NCBI RefSeq assembly: GCF_006496635.1
Contig: NZ_CP022958.1
Span: forward strand, 1,426,001 to 1,490,000
Reading direction: 5' to 3'
Length of the DNA stretch: 64,000 nt
Source: Azoarcus sp. DD4
GTDB taxonomy: Bacteria; Pseudomonadota; Gammaproteobacteria; Burkholderiales; Rhodocyclaceae
This document shows positions 18,090-26,964 of the stretch, one piece after another. The position numbers and the translations under genes are program-made. The first letter of the stretch is position 1. Each line of letters starts with the position of its first letter. The notes under the pieces were generated by a model. The model did no database searches, was not told where the DNA came from, and saw nothing but the letters and a program-made list of their open reading frames with translations.

Positions 18090-19292
18090 ATGAATGAGCT
18101 GGCAGGCAGGAAAATCGTACTGGGTGTCACCGGCGGAGTGGCCGCCTACAAGGCAGCCGAACTCGTGCGGCTGCTGGGCAAGGCGGGCGCCCGCGTGCAG
18201 GTGGTGCTGACCGATGCGGGGGCGCGTTTCGTCACGCCGGTCACCTTCCAGGCCTTGTCCGGCAATACGGTGTGGACCGACATATGGGATCCGCGCATGG
18301 CCAACAACATGGCGCACATCGACCTCAGCCGGGATGCCGACGCGGTGCTGGTGGCGCCGGCTTCGGCCGATTTCATCGCCCGCGTCGCGCACGGGCTGGC
18401 CGACGATCTGCTGACCACGCTGTGTCTGGCGCGCGACTGCCCACTGCTGGTGGCGCCAGCGATGAACCGGCAGATGTGGGAGCACCCGGCGACGCAACGC
18501 AATGTGCGACAGATCGTGGACGACGGGGTGACCCTGTTCGGCCCGGCGGCTGGCGACCAGGCTTGTGGCGAGATCGGTATGGGGCGCATGGAGGAGCCGG
18601 AGACGCTGCTTGAGAACCTGATCGCCTACTTCGTGCCGAAGACGCTGGCCGGTCGCCGCGTGGTGCTGACCGCGGGGCCGACTTTCGAAGCCATCGATCC
18701 GGTGCGCGGCATCACCAACAGCAGCTCGGGCAAGATGGGCTATGCGCTGGCGCGTGCCTGTGCGCAGGCCGGTGCGGAAGTGGTGTTGGTGAGCGGGCCG
18801 GTGGCCTTGCCAGCGCCGGTCGGCGTCCGCCGGATAGACGTCCGCAGTGCGCTTGAGATGCGGGCGGCGGTGTTCGACGCGCTGCCGGGTGCCGACGTCT
18901 TCATCGGTGTGGCCGCGGTGGCGGACTACCGGCCGGCCCAGGCGGCCGAGCACAAGATCAAGAAATCGGGCGAAACGCTGTCGCTGGCGCTGACCCCCAA
19001 CCCCGATATCCTCACCGAGGTCGCCGCGCGCGCCGACGCGCCTTTCTGCGTGGGCTTTGCCGCCGAAAGTCGCGATCTCGACGCCTATGCCGAAGGCAAA
19101 CGACGCAACAAGCGCCTGCCGATGCTGGTGGGCAATCTGGTGGGCGACGGCCTCGGCAGCGACGACAACCTCGTGATCCTGTACGACGATGCCGGCAAAC
19201 ACCCGTTGCCGCGCGCGCCCAAGAGTGTGCTCGCCGGGCAGATCGTAGACCATCTCGCCGGCCTGCTGGCCGCGCGGGCGATTCCTTCCTGA
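18090..19292 (+). CDS. coaBC: Bifunctional phosphopantothenoylcysteine decarboxylase / phosphopantothenate-cysteine ligase
   Basis: 400 aa, two domains. Residues about 1-180 are the flavoprotein decarboxylase CoaC (GVTGGVAAYKAAELV, AMNRQMW, and the ACGEIGMGRM clasp with its Cys). Residues about 185-400 are the CTP-dependent ligase CoaB (LTAGPTFEAIDPVRGITN, VAAVADYRP, KIKK). Catalyses two consecutive steps of coenzyme A synthesis. Followed 20 bp later by dut, the conserved gene pair. Confidence 0.97.
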   Translation: MNELAGRKIVLGVTGGVAAYKAAELVRLLGKAGARVQVVLTDAGARFVTPVTFQALSGNTVWTDIWDPRMANNMAHIDLSRDADAVLVAPASADFIARVAHGLADDLLTTLCLARDCPLLVAPAMNRQMWEHPATQRNVRQIVDDGVTLFGPAAGDQACGEIGMGRMEEPETLLENLIAYFVPKTLAGRRVVLTAGPTFEAIDPVRGITNSSSGKMGYALARACAQAGAEVVLVSGPVALPAPVGVRRIDVRSALEMRAAVFDALPGADVFIGVAAVADYRPAQAAEHKIKKSGETLSLALTPNPDILTEVAARADAPFCVGFAAESRDLDAYAEGKRRNKRLPMLVGNLVGDGLGSDDNLVILYDDAGKHPLPRAPKSVLAGQIVDHLAGLLAARAIPS

Positions 19293-19312
19293 TATTCCGA
19301 GGGCAACAGAAC

Positions 19313-19762
19313 ATGCACCGTATCGACGTCAAGATCCTGGACCCGCGACTGAAGACTCATCCGCCGGGCTATGCCACGGCGGGTTCGGCCGGACTGGACC
19401 TGCGCGCCTGCCTCGATGCGCCGGTGTTGCTGCATCCGGGTGAGACCTCGCTTGTTCCGAGCGGCCTGGCGATCCATCTTGCCGATCCCGGGCTGGCGGC
19501 GATGGTGTTGCCGCGGTCGGGGCTGGGGCACAAGCACGGCATCGTGCTGGGCAATCTGGTCGGCTTGATCGATTCCGATTACCAGGGCCAGATCTTCGTT
19601 TCGGTCTGGAACCGTGGCCGCGAGGTGTTCACCATCCAGCCGATGGAGCGGATTGCACAGTTAGTCGTGGTGCCGGTGCTGCAGGTGGGCTTCAACGTGG
19701 TCGAGGATTTTTCCGAGAGCGAGCGCGGCGGCGGCGGTTTCGGCAGCACCGGCAAGCACTGA
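19313..19762 (+). CDS. dut: Deoxyuridine 5'-triphosphate nucleotidohydrolase
   Basis: 149 aa trimeric dUTPase. Five motifs are visible: AGSAGLDLRA, PRSGLGHKHG, GNLVGLIDSDYQG, ERIAQLVV and the glycine-rich C-terminal RGGGGFGSTG. Converts dUTP to dUMP and diphosphate, preventing uracil incorporation. Operon with coaBC and the Nudix gene 4 bp downstream. Confidence 0.97.
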   Translation: MHRIDVKILDPRLKTHPPGYATAGSAGLDLRACLDAPVLLHPGETSLVPSGLAIHLADPGLAAMVLPRSGLGHKHGIVLGNLVGLIDSDYQGQIFVSVWNRGREVFTIQPMERIAQLVVVPVLQVGFNVVEDFSESERGGGGFGSTGKH

Positions 19763-19766
19763 GCCG

Positions 19767-20192
19767 ATGCCTCATCAGGGAATACCGACCGGCGTTCATG
19801 TCGTCTGCGAGCGGCATGGACGCGTGCTGCTGATGCGTCGTGCCGGTACCGGATTTTTTGATGGCCTCTTCAGCCTGCCGGGTGGTCACGTGGAGCCGGG
19901 CGAGTCAGTGAGGGAGGCGGCGCGGCGTGAACTCCGCGAGGAGACCGGATTGGTGGTCGCGCCCGATGAGTTCACCTATTGCGGCGTGGTGCACCGGCTG
20001 TCGGATACCAATCGCATCGATTTCTTCCTGCGTGCGGCGATCTGGCAGGGCGAGGCCCGCATCGCCGAACCGGACAAGTGCGACGCGCTCGACTGGTTCG
20101 CCATGGACGCGCTGCCGACCGCCATGGTGCCCTATGTGCGCGAAGCCCTGGCGGCCGGTGTCGGGCCCTGGATCATGGAGCTGGGCTGGTGA
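19767..20192 (+). CDS. Nudix hydrolase
   Basis: 141 aa. A complete Nudix box GHVEPGESVREAARRELREE fits the GX5EX7REUXEEXGU pattern (residues about 38-60). The family hydrolyses nucleoside diphosphates linked to another moiety; substrate is not evident. Only four bases separate it from dut, so the two are probably cotranscribed, consistent with a nucleotide clean-up role. Confidence 0.92.
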   Translation: MPHQGIPTGVHVVCERHGRVLLMRRAGTGFFDGLFSLPGGHVEPGESVREAARRELREETGLVVAPDEFTYCGVVHRLSDTNRIDFFLRAAIWQGEARIAEPDKCDALDWFAMDALPTAMVPYVREALAAGVGPWIMELGW

Positions 20193-20220
20193 GTCCGGCA
20201 GGTCACACGATTCTAAGTAT

Positions 20221-20235
20221 TATCATATTCTGATA
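20221..20235. promoter_or_regulatory. AT-rich inverted repeat upstream of the diheme cytochrome gene
   Basis: TATCA (20221-20225), 5-nt spacer, TGATA (20231-20235), in an AT-rich island unlike its surroundings and 48 bp before the cytochrome ATG. A plausible operator for a small winged-helix regulator (ArsR-type regulators bind such repeats in sulfur-oxidation genes); the identity is inference. Confidence 0.45.
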
Positions 20236-20283
20236 GTCTGTTTTCGCACCTCGAACAGCAGTCACAAGAAGAGGAGTGGAGAC

Positions 20284-20898
20284 ATGAAGTCCATCGCAAG
20301 GATCGCATTGTTCACGGCCATTGGCCTGGCGGGGCCGGTTATCGCCGAGATGCCTCAGGTCGATCTGCCACGTGCCGAAGAAATTCACATGGGGCGCTGT
20401 TTCCTGTGTCACGGCGCCGAGGGCGAAAGTTCGACGGCCCTCTACCCGCGTCTGGCCGGGCAGCATTACCAGTACATCGCCAAGCAGCTTGCCGACTTCA
20501 AGTCGGGAAGGCGCAAGAGTGACACCATGACCAGCATGGCGGTCGAGTTGACGCCCGAGGAGATGCAGGCGTTGGGGGTGTTCTTCGAGCGCAAGCCGGC
20601 ACGGGTACAAGAGGCGCAGGACGGTGAACTGGCGGCGGTGGGACGCTTCGTCTTTCGTCGCGGCAACGAGTATTCCGGCGTCCCTGCCTGCGCCACCTGT
20701 CATGGCGACAAGGGCTTGGGTACCGCGCAGTTGCCGCGCCTCGCCGGGCAGATTCCACAATACATCGAGAGCCAGTTGCGCTCATTCAACAAGCGGGAAC
20801 GCACCAACGACAATGCGGTGATGCATTCCATCGCGTCGAAGCTGACCGATCTGGAGATGAAGGCGGTGGCGGTCTATATCAGTACCTTGCACGAATAG
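20284..20898 (+). CDS. Periplasmic diheme cytochrome c (c4-like)
   Basis: 204 aa with a signal peptide ending near residue 21 (PVIA). Two c-type heme motifs, CFLCH (39-43) and CATCH (136-140), in two similar halves each with PRLAGQ, as in cytochrome c4. GAGGAG precedes the ATG. It sits just before the sox genes and is likely an electron carrier between periplasmic sulfur oxidation and a terminal oxidase such as the cox system in this window (inference). Confidence 0.93.
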   Translation: MKSIARIALFTAIGLAGPVIAEMPQVDLPRAEEIHMGRCFLCHGAEGESSTALYPRLAGQHYQYIAKQLADFKSGRRKSDTMTSMAVELTPEEMQALGVFFERKPARVQEAQDGELAAVGRFVFRRGNEYSGVPACATCHGDKGLGTAQLPRLAGQIPQYIESQLRSFNKRERTNDNAVMHSIASKLTDLEMKAVAVYISTLHE

Positions 20899-20919
20899 GG
20901 GCCCGCCGCTCATGGCGCA

Positions 20920-20941
20920 CCGGGCCGCGGTAGCGGTCCGG
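20920..20941. terminator. Hairpin between convergent cytochrome and flavocytochrome genes
   Basis: 9-bp stem with one G-T pair (20920-20928 with 20933-20941) and a GGTA loop, between the stops at 20898 and 20960. No T run follows, so function as a terminator is uncertain. Confidence 0.4.
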
Positions 20942-20959
20942 TACGCCAGCGAGGCGGGA

Positions 20960-22225
20960 TCACGCCAGCATGTCGGCCCAGATGTTCTGTGCCCAGGCCA
21001 GCGCCACCTTGCCTTCGATCTCGTTGGCCGCCAGCGATACCCCGCCCGCACCGGCCACCGGCATCGGCTGCTTCTTCTCGGCATCGTACTGGTGCACCGA
21101 GGCCACGTGGATGACGTTCTTCCCATCCACGAAGCTGTAGCAGGTGTTCATCACCACCGGGGTCGGGTTGGGCGCTTCGCCGGCGAGCAGGTTGAGGATT
21201 GCGGCAGCGGCGACCTTGGCGTGCTGGTTTGCCATGTGGCCGGACTTGGGCATGGTCGGCGCCGGAAACAGCGCGTCGCCGAGCACATGAACGCCCGGGA
21301 CACCCTTGGCCTCGTAGCTCAGCCAGTCGATGTCCACCCAGCGGCTGTTGATCAGCGGCAGACCCGCCGTGGTCGCGATGTTGCCGGCGCGCATCGGCGG
21401 GATCACGTTGAGCACGTCGGCCTTGATCTTGTCGAACTCGAGTTCGGCCGTAAGCGTGGTGGCGTCCACCGCGTGCAGCTCGCTGTTCGGCCGGTATTCG
21501 ATCATGCCCTTGTAGCTGTCGAAGGCCTTGGTGAAGAGCGCTTTCTTGGACTGGATCTCGGGGTTGGCATCGAGCACCAGGATCTTGGATTTCGGCTTGG
21601 TCGCGCGCAGGTAGTTGGCGACGACGCAGGCGCGTTCGTAGGGGCCGGGCGGGCAACGGTAGGGTGCCTTGGGGATCTGTATCGCATAGACCCCGCCGTC
21701 CTTCATGGCGGTCAACTGCTGGCGCAACAGCACGGTTTGCGGGCCGGCTTTCCAGGCGTGCGGGATGCGGTTGTCGTTGCCGTCCAGGCCGGCGATGGCG
21801 CCGGGGATGAAGTCGATGCCGGGCGAGAGCACCAGGCGGTCGTAGTTCAGCGTGCCGCTCCTGGCGGTGGTGACCGTTCTCCTGGCGGGATCGATCGCGG
21901 TCACGTCGTCGGTAATCACGTTCACGCCCCAAGTGGAGCGGAGCTTGTCGTAGCCCAGCGTGATGTCCTGCATCTGCTTGACGCCGCCTATCACCAGGTT
22001 GGATATCGGGCAGGACACGAACTGAGGATTGCGCTCCACCAGCGTGACCTTAACGGCACCCTTGCTCCACATGCGGAGGTACTTTGCCGCGGTGGCGCCG
22101 CCGTAGCCGCCGCCCACCACCACCACGTGACCGCTGCCGGCGCGGCCCATGCCGGCGCAGCCGGATAGCGCCGAGCCGGCCGCGATGGCGCCCACGGTCT
22201 TGAGAAAATCGCGTCTGTTCAGCAT
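20960..22225 (-). CDS. soxF: Flavocytochrome c sulfide dehydrogenase-like flavoprotein (SoxF/FccB type)
   Basis: 421 aa. Twin-arginine-like signal (NRRDFLKTVGAIAAG) with a possible lipobox-like LSGC; FAD-binding motif VVVVGGGYGGATAA at about 34-47; conserved redox cysteines in VSCPISNLVIGG and YRCPPGPYERA; the C-terminal domain carries NTCYSFVDG. Family members oxidise sulfide to sulfur in the periplasm. The gene lies 15 bp after the small cytochrome gene that would supply the heme subunit. Divergent from soxCDYZAXB. Confidence 0.92.
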   Translation of the reverse strand: MLNRRDFLKTVGAIAAGSALSGCAGMGRAGSGHVVVVGGGYGGATAAKYLRMWSKGAVKVTLVERNPQFVSCPISNLVIGGVKQMQDITLGYDKLRSTWGVNVITDDVTAIDPARRTVTTARSGTLNYDRLVLSPGIDFIPGAIAGLDGNDNRIPHAWKAGPQTVLLRQQLTAMKDGGVYAIQIPKAPYRCPPGPYERACVVANYLRATKPKSKILVLDANPEIQSKKALFTKAFDSYKGMIEYRPNSELHAVDATTLTAELEFDKIKADVLNVIPPMRAGNIATTAGLPLINSRWVDIDWLSYEAKGVPGVHVLGDALFPAPTMPKSGHMANQHAKVAAAAILNLLAGEAPNPTPVVMNTCYSFVDGKNVIHVASVHQYDAEKKQPMPVAGAGGVSLAANEIEGKVALAWAQNIWADMLA

Positions 22226-22240
22226 CTCGGTCTCCCCGGA

Positions 22241-22540
22241 TTATTTCTGTGCCGCGAAGTAGCCGGCGATCAGGTCGAGCTGTTCGTCGGTATAGCCCTT
22301 GGCGATCTGGTGCATGATCGTGGCCGGTTTCGCCCCCGACTTGAAGTCGGCGATCTTCTGCAGCAGCGTCTCCTTGGGTTTGCCGGCCAGGCTTTCGATG
22401 CCGCCCAGGCTCTTGCCGTCGGTACCGTGGCAGTTGGCGCAGCCTGCCGCAAGGTCGCGTGCCAGGTTCGGGTCCGCGGCCAGCGCGGCGCCCTGGGCGC
22501 CGATCAGACAGAGCGCGGCGAATACGGTGGTGAGTTTCAC
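22241..22540 (-). CDS. soxE: Monoheme cytochrome c, partner of the flavoprotein (SoxE/FccA-like)
   Basis: 99 aa, GTG start preceded by GAGGAGG. Signal peptide to about Ala22, a single heme motif CANCH (34-38) and a distal Met in PATIMHQIAKG. Class I cytochrome, likely the electron-accepting subunit of the downstream flavoprotein. First gene of the minus-strand pair facing the sox operon. Confidence 0.9.
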   Translation of the reverse strand: MKLTTVFAALCLIGAQGAALAADPNLARDLAAGCANCHGTDGKSLGGIESLAGKPKETLLQKIADFKSGAKPATIMHQIAKGYTDEQLDLIAGYFAAQK

Positions 22541-22874
22541 GACGTCCTCCTCTCCGGTTCTTGGTTATGTGCTGTTTTGCGCATCGAGTGCGAACACGCT
22601 GCCGTTGCCGACCTCCGGACGCCTTGCATGTCGAGCCTTGCCAGCCGGGACGCGTTCTGAAATTCAGTATATCCGAGCAGGATGGGTGCGCAATCCACCA
22701 TTCTGGCTACCAGTTGGCGGAAGTTGAGTTGGGTGTCGCCTGGTGCGGTGCAGCAATATTAGAGATTGACTATATAGTTGTGCGGTTATAAATTAATTCT
22801 CATCAGGTCTGAGGAAGCCTTGCCAAGCCGGCGTTCGCCGGGGCTCTTCGGATACAAGAATGAGGAGACAACGC
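22541..22874. promoter_or_regulatory. Divergent sox intergenic control region
   Basis: 334 bp between soxE and soxC. The soxC side is AT-rich. Candidate promoter: TTGACT (22766-22771), 17-bp spacer, TAAATT (22789-22794; alternatively TATAAA two bases earlier). A perfect 10-bp palindrome ACTATATAGT (22769-22778) overlaps the -35, so a repressor there would block RNA polymerase. No sox regulator gene is in the window. Confidence 0.55.
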
Positions 22875-24209
22875 ATGGCAAACCAGGATGCCCGGCCGGG
22901 TCGGCTGCGGCTTGCGCCGGAGAACTTCCTCAGCGACGCCGATATCCGGCTCGTCCAGCAGGGGCGGCGCGATTTCCTGCGCAAGGCGCTGCTCGGCGCC
23001 AGCGCCGCGATGGCGCTGCCGGCGGCGCGTGCGGCTGGCGAGGGCGATCCCGCGATCCTCGAGTTGCCGCCGTGGTCGACCTCGCTCGGCCAGCCGGTCG
23101 CGGCCATGCCCTACGGCATGCCCTCGCGCTTCGAGCGCAACCTGGTCCGGCGCGAGAGCCCCGGCCTGACGCGGGTGGGCGCCTCCTCGGTGGCCTTTAC
23201 GCCGCTGCAGGGCCTGTTCGGCATCCTCACGCCGTCGGGCCTGCACTTCGAGCGTCATCACCAGGGCTGGCACGACGTCGATCCAGCCCGACACCGCTTG
23301 ATGATCAACGGCCTGGTCAAGACCGCTTCGGTATTCACCATGGACGACCTGATGCGCCTGCCGCCGGTGTCGCGCATCCATTTCATCGAATGCGGCGCCA
23401 ATACCGGCATGGAGTGGGGCAACGTGGCGGTGCCGACGGTGCAGTACAGCCACGGCATGTTGTCCTGCTCGGAATACACCGGCGTGCCGCTGCGCACCCT
23501 GCTCGACTTCTGCGGTGCCGACTACCGCAAGGGGCGCTACGTCCTCGCGGAGGGCGCCGACGGTTCGTCGATGACGCGGACCATCCCGATGGAGCTGGTG
23601 GAGTCGGGCGAGGTGCTGGTGGCCTACGGCATGAACGGCGAGATGCTGCGCCCGGAGAACGGCTATCCGCTGAGGCTGGTGGTGCCCGGCGTGCAGGGCG
23701 TCAGCTGGGTGAAGTGGCTGCGCCGCATCGAAGTGGGCGACGCGCCGTGGGCGACCAAGGACGAATCCGTGCATTACATCGACATGATGCCGGACGGCAC
23801 GCACCGCCAATACACCTCGGTGCAGGAATGCAAGTCGGTCATCACCACGCCGTCGGGCGGGCAGATGCTGCTCGACCGGGGATACTACAACATCTCCGGC
23901 CTGGCCTGGTCGGGGCGGGGCCGGATCCGGCGGGTCGACGTTTCCACCGACGGTGGTATCAACTGGCGTGAGGCGCGGCTGGAGACACCGGTGCTGTCGA
24001 AGGCGCTGACCCGCTTCAACATCGACTGGGTTTGGGACGGCAAGCCGGCCATCCTGCAATCGCGCGCCAGTGACGAGACCGGCTACGTACAGCCGGGTTA
24101 CGGCCAGTTGCGGGCGGCGCGAGGCACCCGGTCGATCTATCACAACAACGCCATCCAGTCGTGGAAGGTGATCGAGTCCGGCGAGGTGAGCAATGTCCAG
24201 GTGCTTTGA
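22875..24209 (+). CDS. soxC: Sulfane dehydrogenase molybdopterin subunit SoxC
   Basis: 444 aa. Start at 22875 with GAGGAG at 22862-22867; an earlier ATG at 22860 overlaps that site. Twin-arginine signal RRDFLRKALLGASAAMA for export of the folded cofactor protein. Sulfite-oxidase-like Moco domain with the Cys ligand in HFIECGANTGMEW, followed by the dimerisation domain (VSTDGGINW). With SoxD it oxidises the sulfane sulfur held on SoxYZ, giving six electrons per thiosulfate. First gene of soxCDYZAXB. Confidence 0.96.
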   Translation: MANQDARPGRLRLAPENFLSDADIRLVQQGRRDFLRKALLGASAAMALPAARAAGEGDPAILELPPWSTSLGQPVAAMPYGMPSRFERNLVRRESPGLTRVGASSVAFTPLQGLFGILTPSGLHFERHHQGWHDVDPARHRLMINGLVKTASVFTMDDLMRLPPVSRIHFIECGANTGMEWGNVAVPTVQYSHGMLSCSEYTGVPLRTLLDFCGADYRKGRYVLAEGADGSSMTRTIPMELVESGEVLVAYGMNGEMLRPENGYPLRLVVPGVQGVSWVKWLRRIEVGDAPWATKDESVHYIDMMPDGTHRQYTSVQECKSVITTPSGGQMLLDRGYYNISGLAWSGRGRIRRVDVSTDGGINWREARLETPVLSKALTRFNIDWVWDGKPAILQSRASDETGYVQPGYGQLRAARGTRSIYHNNAIQSWKVIESGEVSNVQVL

Positions 24210-25248
24210 GGCGGCGCTCGCTGTGTTGTTGTCGCTCGGCGCCTGTATCGCGACGGCTGCCGACCTTTACCCCGGCGTCGGCCGGCCGGCCACGCCCGCC
24301 GAAGTGCGGGCCTGGGACATCGACGTGCGGCCCGATTTCACCGGCCTGCCCAAGGGCGCGGGTACGGTAGAGCGCGGCCTGGTGTTGTGGGAGGCACAGT
24401 GCGCGTCCTGCCACGGGGTGTTCGGCGAATCGAACGAGGTGTTCACTCCCATCGTCGGCGGAACCACGGCCGACGACATTGCGAGCGGCCGCGTGCACGC
24501 ACTGGTGAGCGGCGCGTCGCCGCAGCGCACGACCATGATGAAGGTGGCGACGGTGTCGACGCTGTTCGACTACATCCAGCGCGCAATGCCATGGACGTCG
24601 CCGAAATCCTTGTCGCCGGACGATGTCTACGCGGTGCTGGCCTACCTGCTGAACCTCGCCGAGATCGTTCCCGCCGACTTCGAACTGAACGAGCGCAACA
24701 TCCGCGAGGTGCAGGCGCGCATGCCCAATCGCAACGGCATGCGTACCGATCACGGCATGTGGCCGGGCGCTGCGGCCGCGCATGGCGGCATGGGCAACGG
24801 TGGCAAATCCGATACGAAGAACACCGCGTGCATGACGAACTGCAAGCCGGCACCGCAGGTGGTGTCCATGCTGCCCGACTATGCGCAGGATGCGCATGGC
24901 AACATCGCCGAGCAGAACCGCAACATCGGCCAGACGCGCGGCAAGCAGACGGCAGTTGCGGGCGGCGCGGCGCATGCGGCCGGCGGCGAGGGGCCGCTGG
25001 CGCTCGCCCAGGCCAGGGGGTGCATGGCCTGTCACGGCGTCGCCAGCAAGATCGTTGGCCCGGCTTATGACGAGATTGCGGCAAAATACCGCGCCCAGGC
25101 CGACGCCGAGGCGCGCCTGCTGTCCAAATTGAAGACGGGCGGGCAGGGCGTGTGGGGCGCGGTGGCGATGCCGCCGCAGGCCCATGTGCAGGACGACGAA
25201 CTCCGGCAACTGGTGCGCTGGATACTGGCCGGTGCGCAGGCGCGCTGA
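24193..25248 (+). CDS. soxD: Sulfane dehydrogenase diheme cytochrome subunit SoxD
   Basis: 351 aa, overlapping soxC by 17 bases. Signal peptide to about residue 22. Two c-type heme motifs, CASCH (70-74) and CMACH (277-281), flank a low-complexity Gly/Ala/Asn-rich middle. It accepts electrons from the SoxC molybdenum centre and passes them to a small cytochrome c. Confidence 0.95.
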   Translation: MSRCFEAALAVLLSLGACIATAADLYPGVGRPATPAEVRAWDIDVRPDFTGLPKGAGTVERGLVLWEAQCASCHGVFGESNEVFTPIVGGTTADDIASGRVHALVSGASPQRTTMMKVATVSTLFDYIQRAMPWTSPKSLSPDDVYAVLAYLLNLAEIVPADFELNERNIREVQARMPNRNGMRTDHGMWPGAAAAHGGMGNGGKSDTKNTACMTNCKPAPQVVSMLPDYAQDAHGNIAEQNRNIGQTRGKQTAVAGGAAHAAGGEGPLALAQARGCMACHGVASKIVGPAYDEIAAKYRAQADAEARLLSKLKTGGQGVWGAVAMPPQAHVQDDELRQLVRWILAGAQAR

Positions 25249-25289
25249 CAAGCGTGCGGACCACCAAGCTTCGACGAGGAGAAGACGCA

Positions 25290-25757
25290 ATGAATCATCA
25301 ACGCAGGGACGTCCTGAAGGCGGGCGGCAGCCTGGGCCTGTTCGGATTGCTGGTGGCAGCCGGCCTGATCCGGCCCGAAGTCGCCGAGGCGGCGTGGAAC
25401 AAGGGTGCTTTCGATGCCAAGACGCTGGATGAGGCCTTCGCCGCGCTTGGCGCCGGCAAGCCGGCTGACAGCGCCGACATCCAGATCACCGCGCCCGACA
25501 TCGCCGAAAACGGTGCGGTGGTACCGGTCGGCGTGGTCAGCAATCTGCCCAAGACCGAGCAGATTGCGATCCTGGTCGAGAAGAACCCCTTCATGCTCGC
25601 GGCCAATTTCGAGATCCCGGCCGGGACCGTGGCCGACATCCAGACCCGCATCAAGATGGGCCAGACCTCCGACGTCTATGCCCTGGTCAAGGCGGACGGC
25701 AAGTTCGTCGTCGCCAGGAAGGAAGTGAAAGTCACCCTCGGCGGCTGCGGCGGCTGA
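25290..25757 (+). CDS. soxY: Sulfur carrier protein SoxY
   Basis: 155 aa. Twin-arginine signal (NHQRRDVLKAGGS) and the C-terminal carrier motif GGCGG with substrate-binding Cys153. Sulfur intermediates are covalently attached to this Cys throughout the Sox cycle. Forms a heterodimer with SoxZ encoded 25 bp downstream; the Tat signal exports the pair. Confidence 0.97.
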   Translation: MNHQRRDVLKAGGSLGLFGLLVAAGLIRPEVAEAAWNKGAFDAKTLDEAFAALGAGKPADSADIQITAPDIAENGAVVPVGVVSNLPKTEQIAILVEKNPFMLAANFEIPAGTVADIQTRIKMGQTSDVYALVKADGKFVVARKEVKVTLGGCGG

Positions 25758-25782
25758 ACCGGACTGAACAAAGGAGAATTCG

Positions 25783-26094
25783 ATGGCAAACCCGATGCGT
25801 ATCCGCGCCGCGGCCAAGGACGGCCTGACCGAAGTGCGCGTGCTCATGTCCCACGTGATGGAAACCGGCCAGCGCAAGGACGCCGCCGGCGCCACCATCC
25901 CGGCCCACTTCATCACCGAACTCACCGCCAAGCACAACGACAGGCTCGTACTGTCGGCGCAGTTTGGCCCTTCGGTCTCGACCAATCCCTACCTGGCGTT
26001 CAAGTTCAACGGCGGCGCCAAGGGCGACAAGATCACGGTGAGCTGGGTGGACAACAAGGGCGACAGCCGGACCGACGAAGTCCAGATCGCCTGA
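25783..26094 (+). CDS. soxZ: SoxYZ complex subunit SoxZ
   Basis: 103 aa, AAGGAG upstream. Immunoglobulin-like beta sandwich with family strands VRVLMSHVMETGQRKD and KITVSWVDNKGDSRTDE. No signal of its own; it travels with SoxY. It has no cysteine and provides the interface of the carrier. Confidence 0.96.
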   Translation: MANPMRIRAAAKDGLTEVRVLMSHVMETGQRKDAAGATIPAHFITELTAKHNDRLVLSAQFGPSVSTNPYLAFKFNGGAKGDKITVSWVDNKGDSRTDEVQIA

Positions 26095-26140
26095 ACGCGA
26101 GCGGCCGGGCATGCGTCCGGCCAACCCAAGGAGAGATGCG

Positions 26141-26953
26141 ATGGGCAAACTGCACCGATTGGCGGCCGTCGCAGCCGCCGGCGTGATCTCGTCGCTGGCA
26201 GCTGGCGGTGCCCGCGCCGACGCCGCCAGCGACGAGATCGCCCGCTACCGCGAGATGATCGCCGACGGCAACCCGGCAGAACTCTATGAAATGGAGGGCG
26301 AGACGCTCTGGAAGACGCCGCGCGGGCCAAAGCAGGCCAGCCTGGAACGCTGCGACCTCGGGCTCGGCCCCGGCGTGGTCAAGGGCGCCTACGCGCAAAT
26401 GCCGCGCTACTTCAAGGACACCGGCCGGGTGCAGGATCTCGAGTCGCGCCTGATGACCTGCATGGAATCCCTGCAGGGCATTGCCACCAGAACCATCGTC
26501 GATGGCGAGTTCAACCGCGGCGAGCGCAAGACGATGGCGGCACTGGTCGCCTATGTGGTGACGCACTCGCGCGGCGACACCATCCATGTGGACATGAAGC
26601 CGGCGCAGATGAAGGAGATGTACGAGCTCGGCAAGCGAGCCTTCTACTACCGGGCGGGGCCGATGGATTTCTCCTGTGCCACCTGCCATGGCGATGAGGG
26701 CAAGCGCATCCGCCTGCAGGATCTGCCCAAGCTCACCACGCAGAAGGGCGCGGCCGCCGGCTGGGGCAGCTGGCCGGCCTACCGGGTGTCGAACAGTCAG
26801 TTCTGGACGATGCAGCACCGTCTCAACGATTGCTTCCGCCAGCAACGCACTGCCGAGCCGATCTACGGCTCAGACGTCACTATCGCGCTGTCCGTCTTCA
26901 TGGCGGCGACGGCCGATGGCGGCAAGATGATGACCCCGGGCCTGAAGCGCTGA
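26141..26953 (+). CDS. soxA: L-cysteine S-thiosulfotransferase cytochrome subunit SoxA (monoheme type)
   Basis: 270 aa, start at 26141 with AAGGAGAG upstream. Sec-type signal to about Ala25. One heme motif CATCH (179-183) and the active-site ligand Cys231 in RLNDCFRQQR. The N-terminal half keeps Cys71 and Cys107 but no CxxCH, so this is the monoheme form in which a disulfide replaces the first heme. With SoxX it joins thiosulfate to SoxY. Confidence 0.95.
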   Translation: MGKLHRLAAVAAAGVISSLAAGGARADAASDEIARYREMIADGNPAELYEMEGETLWKTPRGPKQASLERCDLGLGPGVVKGAYAQMPRYFKDTGRVQDLESRLMTCMESLQGIATRTIVDGEFNRGERKTMAALVAYVVTHSRGDTIHVDMKPAQMKEMYELGKRAFYYRAGPMDFSCATCHGDEGKRIRLQDLPKLTTQKGAAAGWGSWPAYRVSNSQFWTMQHRLNDCFRQQRTAEPIYGSDVTIALSVFMAATADGGKMMTPGLKR

Positions 26954-26964
26954 GGAGGCGGAAG

